Assembly (NCBI GenBank): GCA_040954595.2 | Contig: CM082582.2 | Location: 8,184,001 to 8,248,000 of the forward strand | Length of the DNA stretch: 64,000 bases | Reading direction: 5' to 3' | Source of the DNA: Balanoglossus misakiensis | Lineage: Eukaryota; Hemichordata | Part shown: piece by piece, positions 1 to 12,800 of the stretch | Numbering within the stretch: the first letter of the stretch is position 1 | Layout: every line of letters begins with the position of its first letter | The notes under the pieces: generated by a model | What the model was told of the DNA's origin: nothing | The model's input: the letters and a program-made list of their open reading frames with translations, nothing else | Databases searched by the model: none | Program-made: the position numbers and the translations under genes

Positions 1-3000
1 GCGTACATGTATATACTATCTGTCTCTTTAGAAGAGTGCAAATCTTGCTATCTTAAATGGGTTTTTGCTTTGTGCTAGGGGGTCAAATCTCATAATTGCA
101 TTGTGGGTAAAAAGATCGAAGACTCACTGTAGGTAAGAGTTTGAGAAATTTATATATTACCTGTATTTCATGGATTCTCACTGTCCAAAAGTTCTTTCTT
201 TGCACTGGTAGTATGTAGACCTTGTTTATCTTTTAAAGACTTTGTTATATTTTCCGCTACAAAATTTTACTATGATCTGATACTTATTTAGCTTCTGAAC
301 TCCCAGTTCAATGTAAACATGGCAAAAATCTGCCATCTAGAAATTCTGTCAATTCTGGCAGTTACGTGTGTATTCATTTTTGAAATACAGAGTTATTTTC
401 AGGACCCAATAAACATACAATAAAAATACCAATATAAAACGATTGTAAATTGTAAATAACCCTCGCAACAGATGGTCAATGTGGAATCAGGGTTTTAAGT
501 ATCCAAACTCAGGTTAACTCTGATCATTTTTCATTTAGATGAAGTCTCATGCTTGTTTTATTTTCGTGGAAATGATTCACTGGATATGTACTGAAATGTA
601 TTTATTCAGGACCAAAGTTATCAGGGGGATGGCCAACTTAAATATTTTTGCAGTCTCTGTTCATGGCTATGTGTCTTTGGTCGTGCACAGTTAGAGAGGT
701 CAGAGGTCAATTTTAGATCAGGGATCATTGAAAACCTTGTAGCAATCAGGTGTATAATTGGTAAGAAAAAGATAGGGTCATTTTCTTTTAAGGGCCATAT
801 GGTCAATCATCTCTGAGGTCAAGTCTGACATAGATGTCAGAGGTTACTTGTCCCAGTAATCATCTCCAGGGAGTCCAGACATATTTATCTGCACATTGGG
901 GGTCAGGAATTATCCTAATATATGCAACAGTGACAGAAGCAGTTGATCTGATATTTTTACTTCATTGTGAAAATGATAGATTTTAAATAAAATATCAAGA
1001 GTGTTCTACAGTTTATTTCACATTCAGCACATTTGCTTGTTGTATTATAAAATTTACCAAGAAGACAATTATTATCAATAATGTGCCATTTGTTCAGCTG
1101 AAAATAAATGGGCGAATGCTGGATTGCTAAATATTTGTGTTAGCCATCATCCCACCACAGATGAAGATACTGTCGGAGATTTTAAATCTCCAGTTAGCTT
1201 AGGTTCTTACTGTCAATGATACTCGGTACTTCAAATGCAATTAATAATGTGGCTACTCTAGCTGATTCAGATTGTACCTAGTAGTTTTTAAGAAACGATT
1301 TTTAAAAAAACATTCTTTAAAAATAATGTGAAATGGTCATTTTAAACAACAAGGTGTGTTTTATTTGGAGTTGATTCAAAGTAGAGAGAATGCTGCTAAC
1401 TTCTTGTTGCTTGATGGTTGCGAGTGTTGTTGCTTTCAAGGATGTAGACCTTGGTTGACTGATTGTAATACTCAATCTCCACAGGAGAGGCTTTGTAAAA
1501 ATCTGCAGTTTACATCTATATTGTAATCCAAGTGTTGTGCAATTTGGAATGTGTGTACAATGTATCCAGCTATCACACATTACATACACACAAACAGTGA
1601 TACACATGTTTACATGCACACGCAGATTCACTGAGCAGCAGCAGCAGCAGCCTCAGATTGACAATATTTGTTTCAAGTTTGTTTAATATCTTATGATTAA
1701 CTTGTTTGCCTATCTTTGTTTTGGTGATCAGAGTGCAATGCTACATAAGATTTCAATCTTTCAATCTCACAGTTTTTTTCTGCTTTTTTTACTACCAAAC
1801 TCTTGACTGATTAAAGATTATTACGTTCAGTGTATCCAGTAACTGCCACAGAATTATCATATCATGGGTTTTGTGTTCCTTTTTTTCTTTCACTGAAATA
1901 TCAATGTTGTAGGATTGTATTCACCCAGATATGCTTCTGCAGTGTATTTTAAAAAGCATTGATTGGAATGTAAAAACTCTAAATGATGACATAGTAACAT
2001 TACCAGTATTGATCTCCTTGTATGTGTGCCCAGCAAGTACATAGATAAAAGTATTGCTAACTTGGGATTTCTGCTCCCACTGTTGAAATTACAGTTACTT
2101 ATGGCTAATTTTATAAATAACATCTGACACAATTCTTCTTTGATATCTTTACAAGACTTCATTTATTTTGGGGAGAAAATCAAGTCTTATCCCCCAGTTT
2201 TTGTAGGTTGAACAGAAAAAATGCCTTTGCCTTTATCACAAAGCATAACCACTCTGCTTTGATTATTCTTAATGTCATTTTTGGCTACCGTGAGTTGCAT
2301 GGTAGGTTTTCCAGGATTTATACAAGTTCATCACACATTCCAGACATGTTTTTGTTAGAAATGCCAGTAAACACACTGGTGTTGTTACTTTCTTGAAATT
2401 TCTCCCAGAATGAGAAACTAATTAATACTCATTTTTACCACCCAAACTTTGGCCCAACTCCAGTGTCCAACACAACAGTGTGGGTTGGACCTCTGTTATG
2501 GAGTGGGTAGATTTTGTCAAGATGATTTATTCATATCGGGAATGCAACAGAACAGGGAAGTTCTGACTCTGCAGTCTTCCCAGTCTTTCAAAACTGCCAG
2601 TTTTTATATTTTAATTTTGACGACACTTGATTTCTTGTGGTTTTCAGTATTAGTTGTAAAAAAGTACTGGGAAATCGTCTCCTGGAAGAAAATGACCATA
2701 CTTGTTTTATCCTGGTTTGTCTACCCATACAAAACAAATGATACAGTTTCCTTGTTCTTTCCGAACTTTGTGATTGTGAAGAATTATTAGATTATTACCA
2801 ATATTTGTGAAATTCCAGTGAGCTGTCAAATAGTTTGTTTGAAATGGAAACGTAAAACAGAAGTGACAATTTTAACATACTGCGCCCTCTATAAAGATGT
2901 GATCGATGTATCATATCCTTGATAGAGGGCTCTGTATGTACTGATATTTGCCAGCAGAGGGAGCCTTGATTTGCATTTTAGCCATTGCAAATTATTCGAG

Positions 3001-3697
3001 AGATTGTTTTGTCCAATCAGGAATTTCTTCACTTATCCTGCTTTCTGTGCCAGAATGATAAATAGGACTTGGGTGTTTTGAAACTGTGAGTATACATTTT
3101 TCCCAAATGGATGAAATGTTTGGAGTGACATGCAATTTACATTGTATACAGCAGCATTTTCTGTTTATTAAAAGATGCATTGGAAATTCCTTCATCATTT
3201 TAGTTGATTGTGTATCACTTTTAAATTGAAATTCTAAATCCCATTAGTATTTTACGTTTCACAGCAAAATGTATTTCTTGCTCTGAAGATTATTCAATAA
3301 AATTATTCAGAAATTTTAAAACTTATGGCCCTTCACTTGTTTCCCTTTTCTTTCATAAAAGTGGTGTTAAGGATATATAATATAAAGGCAATATTTGGAT
3401 GGTTATATTCTGATAGGGATAATTAATCCCTTTCTCCTGGTCGACCTTGATTTCTTTTATGCGGTAAATGTGTTCTATCATAGTATAATACAGAGACTCT
3501 CCTATAATTCTGTCTGGTGGTTGTAATTTTGTATATTAAGTGGGTTTTCGCACACAGTCTAGTCGACATGCTTGTGCCAACAAATATTCTACATGCAGTT
3601 AGAGAGTCCAAGCCATATAATGTAACCTTCAGTAAGTGTCCCTAGCATGTAATAACATTCGCAGCTACAACGGTCGTCGACGACGTGCGTCTACGCG
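1..3697. other. Intergenic or upstream region, no gene recognised
   Basis: AT-rich sequence upstream of the exchanger gene. Open frames here are short, many lack an ATG, and their translations show no recognisable domain or conserved splice-linked partner. Visible details are a short GCA triplet run near 1633-1650 and a CTCF-like motif pair at 2882-2965. CpG content rises only from about 3660, where the exchanger promoter or first exon starts. Confidence 0.6.
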
Positions 3698-3784
3698 ATG
3701 GTGTTGAGTGAGGTTGAGTATCAGCTGAAGGATATCGGCATCAACATGTCGCTGGGTTTGACTACCGCAGGAATGTCATGCTGA
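3698..3784 (+). promoter_or_regulatory. Upstream ORF (28 codons) in the exchanger 5' leader
   Basis: An ATG at 3698 opens a 28-codon frame that stops with TGA at 3782-3784, 28 bases before the exchanger ATG at 3813. A second ATG at 3778 gives a three-codon frame (ATG CTG ACT TGA). If the transcript starts upstream of 3698, both would be read before the main start and could lower its translation. The transcription start is unknown, so the regulatory role is inferred. Confidence 0.4.
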
Positions 3785-3812
3785 CTTGACCCGTCGAGAG
3801 AAAAAAAAGACA

Positions 3813-6800
3813 ATGTTGTCTTTCGTGCGAAAGCGGAATTTTTGCCCGTTCGTCCTCCTCCTCCTGTTCTGGTGTCGGTCGTCTGCTGCGGATGCGAGCG
3901 TCCACAACAATCACAGTGCGACCGTGGCTTACACGATCGCCACGGAGGAGCATCATCTTGGCGAGGAAGCCGATGCCGAGGGACACCGCGCTGAAGCTCC
4001 CGAGCGGTACCCCGTGGCTGATCTGAACTGGCATCACGTCGAGACCCCGTATTTGATCTCACTGTGGGTGCTATTCGCGAGCTATGCGAAAATCGGTAAG
4101 TGTTTCAAAATTCGATATTCACTGCTTTCCGCGTTGCGGTCCAGCACTCAATGGTCGACGACAGTATTAAACTTTCGTGACCGAAAACCAAATTTTCCGT
4201 TAATTTCTTGATATTTGAACAAATCAAGAAAGACTTTTTTTACTTTCGTTCCTATTCTCCAGATCCATTTCACTATCAACTTGTAAGTTGCGGGTCTTAC
4301 GTCACGAACTTTATTTACTGTCGTCTGTACGCGCGCGCGTGTGTGTAGCAGTCGACATTTCTTCGGTCGACATCATCCGTTTTAGCAGACAAGGTTTTAT
4401 CATCTGTGACAACAACTTGATGAAAAATGACATAAACCTTCATCCAAAATAACAATACAGTAATGGAAGGACATAGAAGAATAAGTAGCGTCTGAGGTCT
4501 CCATAAATCATCCGCGGCCGCCCGACCGGGTCGGGTATAAATGTCAAATCGACGCGTAAACTTTGTTTGCTGTGTACGTGTGTTTTTGCCTGTGCCCTTT
4601 AGCCGGCTTGATAAATGTACTGCAATTTTGTTTTCAATGTATCGCCTGAGCATTGGCGTTCGAAGTTCAACAGGTCAGAATAACCCAGGCCCGATCATCG
4701 CATTCTGCTCTAGGTTGCTTCAATATTTTGATCCGATGACCCACATTCTGACTGACCGCTGTCGTCTGCTAATAATAGCACGGTCGCCGTATCAGCACAC
4801 GTACACAATCAAATCGGGGGGGGGGGGGGGGGGGGGGGGGCGTTACATGTTTGTTATGAACAAATCAAAACAAATAAAAGTCTTTATCTTGTAATTATAG
4901 CAGATAAAACGGCTCACTAAACTCCACAGATTATTTTGAACAATAAATATTAAATTTTAAATGTATGATTTAGCTGACATTCATATTTTTATTCATGAGA
5001 TAATAAAGCATTGTTGGGATAAAGAAATAGCCATGGTTTAATATGTAGGCCTTCTCAGTGGTTATATCATCTTTTATTTTCAAGGTTTATTAACAAACTT
5101 TCGAGACGTTTTAACATTGTTTTGTTTTTCCATTGTAAAGAGAGGTCGAAGTTTTAACTGTGCAGTAAAGAAGTATTGTGAACGTCAAGTAATGGGGACA
5201 GAATGTATTAAAAAGATGCCTGGGTTTGTTAAGGTATCAATTTAAGCCCCATTGTAAAGAGCTGAAGTAAGTAGACATTAGATATACCTTACTGGGTCCT
5301 TTGCATATAGTATGACAAATAGTGAAAAAGATAGTGATATTTACTGGTGTAGTGGATGTTTAATTGTTGCCATGGAAACTAGATTGCCTCTAACATGGAG
5401 TGTGAAAACTTGCTTCTGCACAAGAGCTGTCAAGACTCTGTATGTTGCTTGTTTTTTTATCTTTGCAAGTACAAAATGTATGTCATAATGTGTACAGGCA
5501 GGGTAGTAATAGTTTACGATGTTTGTGTGGGGCATCAATTTCAGTGAGTAATTAACATTACAATTGTTTATGTATTGGTTTCAGTCAGTGATTAACATAA
5601 CTGTTTGAACCACAAGGTTGTTTTGTACAAAAATAGCCTTCATAGAGACAGTAGTACTCTCTGTGAATAAACATGCTCCTGTGGTATTATCAATTATAAC
5701 AATAGGGTCAAGGTAAATAGACTTCACAATGATTTCAAAAAATCTCATCTGTGAATCACTTTAGGCTTCACTGAAGTGCAGATCGATCAATGTAATGATT
5801 TTGTTCCTGGTTTTATTAATTTTCTGTAGGCCATATAGTTAGACCATAAATCAGATTATTGGACTATACTATACATTGATCATTCCTACCCATTGGGCCT
5901 TAAAAAGCATGGCCAAATACCCAAAGTGCCTGTTTGGGTTTTTCATGAAAACATTACGCTTACCTGTTAAACCTACATGATTGAACCAGACTTTGCAGTC
6001 TGTTCGTAACTTTTACAGCACCGCAATATTCTCTCTTGTAATGAAGCCATGTGGGTATTACTGTCTGTGGTAACAAAATAACCGCTGTCATGGTGACTGA
6101 AACCTTGCAAGTGCTAATCTGAGGAGAAACCCAGTCTTCTGGTGGCCAATTTGCCCGGAGAGTGGAGGGGGCATTTCTGTAACATGATCCAGCTTTGGAG
6201 TCAATTATTTTGATGTTAGAGGGAGATCAGCAGCCCTAGAAGTGGGCAGATCGCACTTGAGGCAAAAACCGATACTGTCAAGCCAGCACTTTGCACACCT
6301 ACTGCTGAGATCATGGGCGATTACGCAGACAAACCTCACCAGCAAAGTCTATCTGAGGGAAAAACAACAACACCGTTTTACAACGTGATCCACTATACCA
6401 TCATTCATACCAACTACAGCCAAATAATTGACCGAATAATGTCAATAAATTTCATGGTGTGAAAGTCCTTGGAAAGTTCTTTGAACTGCATGATGGGAAA
6501 ATGACCAAACCACAAGATTTATTGTCTTGCTGTCAAAGCACTGCTGGTGGGAAATAAAATCCATTTTACTAAACTACTCAAATGTAAGATATCAGATTAT
6601 TGAAGTATATTCCCAACCCTTGATATTTAGAGTTGCTGGTGATGGAAATGTAAATTCCATGTTATCTGATCTTGTTTCTATGGCAACCAATTTATCTGTT
6701 AAGTTGATATTCTGCTGCCCAAGAATAATCCCATTAGATTTTTATTATCGATAGACTTTTTCAGAGGGTGTGCTAAAATTGGTTTCATAAAGTAGTGGAT

Positions 6801-9800
6801 CAATTTGATCAAAAATATTCGTAGTAACACTGTATTAAAGCATGATTGTTTTCAAAGATATAAATTAATTTTTAAACTGTGAGAGAAACCTATATATGAA
6901 AACTAACTTCTGATGACCAGATTCCAGGTTTTTAGCTTTAAATACTTTAGAGCTAAGCAGGGATCTTAAGCATTTCTTGACAGCTTAATTCACAGTGGCA
7001 CCGAGGAAATTACCAGCAAGTAGGTCAGTGTTTTACCCAACAGTATTGATTTCCTGCCTCGAGCTATAATCAATGGTAAAGTGATCAGTCATATTGTCGG
7101 AAAAGGGTTTTTAAAGACAATTGAACAGTCAGTTTGATTTAATGTGTCCTTTGGTTGAACTTGTAAGACTGTTCAGTGTTGAAAATCTAGTGTATGTGTT
7201 TTTACTGTACGTTATCCTATACTGGCACAAAGCATATTGTCAACAATTTCTACCTGACTGAAATCAGAGTAGTTGGGCATTGTTGGAATACAGACACAAT
7301 GGCTGTGCACTGTGTCAACGGACCTGGCTATCACACGCAGCATGTCGGTACAGCTTTAATTACTGAGACATGAAAGTTACGCCAGGGTTAATATATGTGA
7401 AAAAAAGTCAACTAAATAGCGATTTATTACAAGGTGAAAGTATTATCATGTCAGCACGTCACCTGAACTGCACACAATTTCAGATTGTCATGATATTTTC
7501 AGTGTGTTACGAGCAACAAGGATTACTGTGACCCAGCTAACATCCTTGCCCTTCATGCTCAATTCAATTTTGAACTTCAGAAAGCATGAAGGAAATTTAA
7601 ACGTCCCCAGAAATACCACTTATTTTACCATCGGAGGTGTTAATTGCTTTGCAATATGCCTCTAGAGTAAAGAATAACTTTAATAATTTATATGGTAATT
7701 TGGTCAGTTCATCTAATTGGTACTGCAGTCTCTGATGACTTGGAAATAATTTCATCGTGAAGTGTGCATCCATGACATTTCAAAATTTCTATTCTCAGAA
7801 ATCAACATCACGCAAAACACACTCGCAATTGATTCGAGGTATTGATGCGTGTACAGAAATATCTCGGGTATTGACTTCAATTTGAAGAAATGTTCCTACA
7901 GCACAAATTACTTCACAAGTGAATTGTGATAGCATCTTCAAGAGAGTTGGAAATTATATACATGGTGTGAATAATTTATAAACTGTGTACTGAAATGCTG
8001 AAAAGGGCTGACAAGGAATACTGATGAATGTTCTGTGTTAAAAGTTTTGACAAAATATAAGTTATAATCTTAATAATGCATCACTGTTGGAACTTGCAAA
8101 CAAGATAAGTTTTGGAGACTGATGATAAATGAGTCCCAGTTGTCAGTACTGTGTCTCTCAGCAGTCCATTTATACATGCACCAGTCAGAGTTTCAGTCAA
8201 AACTGAAGTTACCACTGCAGTGCCACGCATACTTAGTGTTGTATTTGCTCCATTGCACAATCTACTCTTTAGATTTCTCCCATTACGTGTTCCCATCTCC
8301 ATCCCTGTGATAATGATGCTCAGTGCATCGCCGGGGGCAACATACTTCCACATTTTTGAGATAGTCGCCAAAAGAATTGAAGAGGCACGCAGCAGTTTTA
8401 TTTCGACAATGAAAAATTTCCCATTGCTGCTGTGGGCATCTTGATGGTCGAGGTACAACAATCCTTCTCTCTGATTCGCTGGTCGCCTGGCAACCACAAA
8501 AATTATCCTGAACAACTTATGACTCAACAACGGTGCATTCTATGAGTGCTTTTAAAGATGGCACTCGTTAAACATGATGGGTCTGTGTGCGTTGCATTGT
8601 GCAGTGTGGTATTCATCTCAGAATGGAAAGATGGTATCTTAGCATTTGATGGTTACCTGAATTGCCAGTTAAAGGTTACGTGAATTAGATAAATGTCGTT
8701 TAGTTGCGTTCCGTATCCACACACATGGCACTCTGACTCATTGATATAATTGTGCTAGCAATAGGCCTGGATGCTCATCTTTCTGTTTCTGAACAGACAT
8801 CATTCACCTGTGAAGTTAAACTTAACGAATATTTTACACACACCGTGTACAAGCTTAAAGTTCTGTCCTGTACATATGCATGTATGCATTGGGCACTCAC
8901 TGTCCTCTACATATCATGTTCGTGGGCTTACCAGAATCAATCATTGAGGCTTTGTGTACCTGATATATGTGTGCGTAAGCCGTAATCTAAGAAAAGCCAA
9001 TGGGTGTAATTGAAACTGGAATAAGCATTTTCATGTGACTTGTTAGACCTGTAATTGTCAAAAACAACTAGAATTATTGCAGAGACTACAAAAGTACATG
9101 TACATGTACTAAACAGTTTTAATCAAAAGACGAAATACTTCCACAAAAAATATTTTACCTGGAAGAATGCATGCAAGAGTCATGTCTGCTTAATCTAAAG
9201 AAGATTGAATATTTTCAAGTTTGGTCATGTGTCGTGAATGAATACTTGCATGTATATTGACCATTTGGCACCTGCTGGGTGAATCATTACAGTGGCTGGG
9301 ACTCACACTGTGGAAAATGCCTTTTCAACATGTGATGGATCGAACACCGCATCACTTCTGGGTACATCAATACCGACCCTCAGTTTTGTTTGAAATTCGT
9401 ATATCGCAGCGTAGCGGCAGTTTCGACAAATTGACAAGGATCTATCAGTGGCGCTTCTTCACATGTACGACCATCTCGCAGCGAGCTGATCCGATTCACG
9501 AGGTGTTATTAACAAAATTGAAATTCTGATCTACAAGGTGCGTCTCCTTTGGAGCAAAACACACACACATTGATCTGTCGGCATTCTAAGTTGTCATCGC
9601 GCCCACGCAGTGTGTCTGTCCTGTCACTTGGCACTGCAGTGCATTCTGATGTATTTGGTTAATCAATCAAATTGTACAGCCCTGGATGTACATGTACCGT
9701 GTGATAAACAGAACAAGTCGCACTGATTTCATTTTAAAGCCTAGCATGGATGCAAAGGTGTGGATTGCAGTATATAATCACAAGTTTTATACCAAGAGTG

Positions 9801-12800
9801 ATGTTAGTACTTTTCTAATGAAATATGAAGTGTGTCTGTGTAAGTTTTAAACGTGATATTCTTGTAGAAATATTAGACATCTTTTTAAAATTTTCATTTT
9901 GCTAGAAATGCCTTTACCGTTCCTCTGAGAAGCAATGAGATGTTTTGAATCGGGCGTATATAATCAGGACTGGCAGAGGTGATTTGCTTCGCTATGTTAA
10001 GTGAAATTTATGCACCTTGGTAACCTTTGTCGAGGGTTATAAGCACAGAATGATTTATGGAGAGAGATTTCAACATCTGGACTGATTTGTTACTTGAGAT
10101 GCAGTGCCTTGATCAAGGCAGTGTCTTACGGAATCAGTCACTTTCACTCATGACAGTCTGTTTATTTTCCTATGTGATGTCAGCATGGCAGTTCTTGATC
10201 TTTTATTATTCTAATTTTAAAACTCTGGCTGTATCTGACAGATGGATTAGATAAGTCAACAATTTAAAGACTTAATAATAGGTAAACGTTGTTTGATTAC
10301 ATGGATTATACAGCCATCACTTTGTGGTTCAGCCAGACATGTGCTGATTTCTTGTCAAGCAGATTTTCAATTGTGAATCTGCAAATATTCAGAAAACTGA
10401 CAGGGTTTTGTGGTAATGTTGATCTAGTGGGGGCTAAGTCATCGACAATAACTTTCCCCGTAAATGGAATGTGACAGTATAAATGCATTTACGTTCTTAG
10501 TGCCATTGTGGAGTCCAAATGATAATTCCCAGTATAGTGCTGTTGGTTAGTCCTATATAACTTAGAAAATACAAGAATTCTCAAGTCAGTTACTTTTTCA
10601 GTTGGCCCCTGACAAGTGACAGCTTGTAGTACCCTTCAATATAAAAACCTGCTCATTGGCTTCTGTGAATGGATTCAGGATTTACTAAAACCCCTGCAAC
10701 TTGACAGATTGATACAGAACATCTCGTTCATTTTCCATTCACCACAGATTGTACCAGCTTGACACTTTTGGTTTCAGGCGGTTTTCTATCTTGTTTTATA
10801 GCATCAATGTTTAATATTCTTCACCGTGAGTAGTTATGAAAATTGACAGTTTATCTTAAACACAGCAGGGGTAATATCTTTGAACATAGCAGGGGTAACT
10901 GTTTTTCTCTACTTTACAGTTTTAATGCTTAAACACAAGATATGAAAACAGGACAGTGATAGAATCTTTATATGCAATTCGTGATATTAAAACTACTTTA
11001 TATCATCTTGCAATGCACAGTCTCATGCCACCTCTAGGGAAAAAAGAACCAACTTTATATTCCACGCAGGCACACCAGTATCCATCTCCCCATTATGAAA
11101 CAAAAAGTAAATCTTTATTGAGCTGTGCTTTATATGCTTGCATTTGACTGATTGCCACAGGGTGAAATCGTAATGGATCCCTCTGACACAGCATTATTGC
11201 AGCTGGATCGAGTGATGGGTTATGGTGACATCAGAGCTTTTGCAATTGGTCATTCTCTTAGCTTCTTATCTTTCGATCATTCTGATATTTCTGATATACA
11301 TGTATTAACATTGAAATATTAGTGTACGATTGTGTAAATTAATAAATCTACCACATTGACATTATGTATTTGTGTTTGTTTACAGCATTTCACCTGACTG
11401 ACAGACTTGCCAAGATCTTTCCTGAGAGTTGTTTGCTGATTCTGCTGGGACTGGTGGTCGGTGTCATCATCTACTTTGCTGCCAAAGATGTGGTGGGACA
11501 GTACACTCTCAGCAGTGACACTTTCTTCCTGTTTCTTCTTCCGCCTATCGTGCTGGAAGCCGGATATTTTATGCCAAACAGGTCCTTCTTTGATAACATT
11601 GGGACTATTCTCCTCTATGCAGTTGTCGGAACACTTTTGAACTGTTTTTGTATCGGTGCCTCGCTGTACGGAATCGTGTCGCTGGGATGGGTGTCGGTGA
11701 AAATGGACCTTTTGGACTGTCTGGTGTTCAGCAGTCTCATCTCAGCCGTAGATCCCGTCGCAGTACTAGCCGTTTTTGAAGAAATTCACGTCAACGAGGT
11801 TCTGTACATTTTGGTGTTTGGCGAATCTTTACTCAATGATGCAGTCACTGTGGTAAGTGTATATGGACTTCCCATTCTGACAGTCCTGGCTATGAGAGTG
11901 TGACAAATTGCAAACAATCTCAGCTGTTTAAATGTGATCAGAGAAAATGGCTTGATTGAACAGCCGTGGCAGCTCTTACACAGACTGCACTTTTAGTATT
12001 TCTTGTTGCACATTAAATCTTCATTCTTGTGTCAGACACGAAAATGATGGGATCATTATTTTACTGTAGTCGCCTGTCAGCTAGACATAAATGACTGAAT
12101 TGACATACTTTGCGTAGGTCAGTGACATTGTCCATCCTGTGTGCAGAGAATTGTAGTTCCACCTTCATGATGTATTTCTGTCCTCTCTGGGTAATTGGTA
12201 GCATTTCTGTTGGCAGTTGTATTGCAAATTGCGATGTGAAATCAGAGCTAGCGCTTAGGGTCTTCGTGTAGATTCATTGCAACCTCCGAAATTTCATAAA
12301 TGTATCAAATTAGTCAGGTTTCCCATGATCCTCCATCTTCAAATTTTGGACGATATTTTTTTCACTTTGAAATTCACAATTTCTGGTTGTATCCATCAAG
12401 GGTTGTGTTTGGGTCAATCGACAAAGTGCGTTAACACGAGAGGCGCATGCCTTGCATTGGTAAACACCAAGTACGTATTGGAATTTGCTGCTTATAACTA
12501 CATGTAGATATGTAGATCATATGGTGTTTGAAGAATTGTGACTCGCTGATGTGAATGAGTTTCAATGTGGCTTGATGAACCATGATCAAAAGCGGTTACA
12601 ATTTAATCTATTGTTTAACAGAATCATATTTCTCCTATAAATGGAATAACTTTGTGTTTGAAATTGATGCGCTGTGAGGCCATATATGACTGATAAAGAA
12701 TTTCATGCTAGGATGTGTCTATTCTAATCAAATAGGAGCACATTGTCCTTGACACCATTTTTAGAAATCTCCCTCGTATCAATAATAAGCTTTCAATTGT

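Noticed and set aside
1633-1650. GCA triplet run as a coding poly-Gln or poly-Ser tract
   Set aside because: Only five or so units in non-coding DNA with no gene around it.
2449-2790. A 113-codon open frame upstream of the exchanger
   Set aside because: No domain, no good start context (it begins at a non-ATG codon) and no splice partner.
8081-8530. A 149-codon open frame on the minus strand with overlapping plus-strand frames
   Set aside because: Composition and sequence show no domain or signal, it lies deep in exchanger intron 1, and both strands are open by chance. No frame-compatible splice partners were found.
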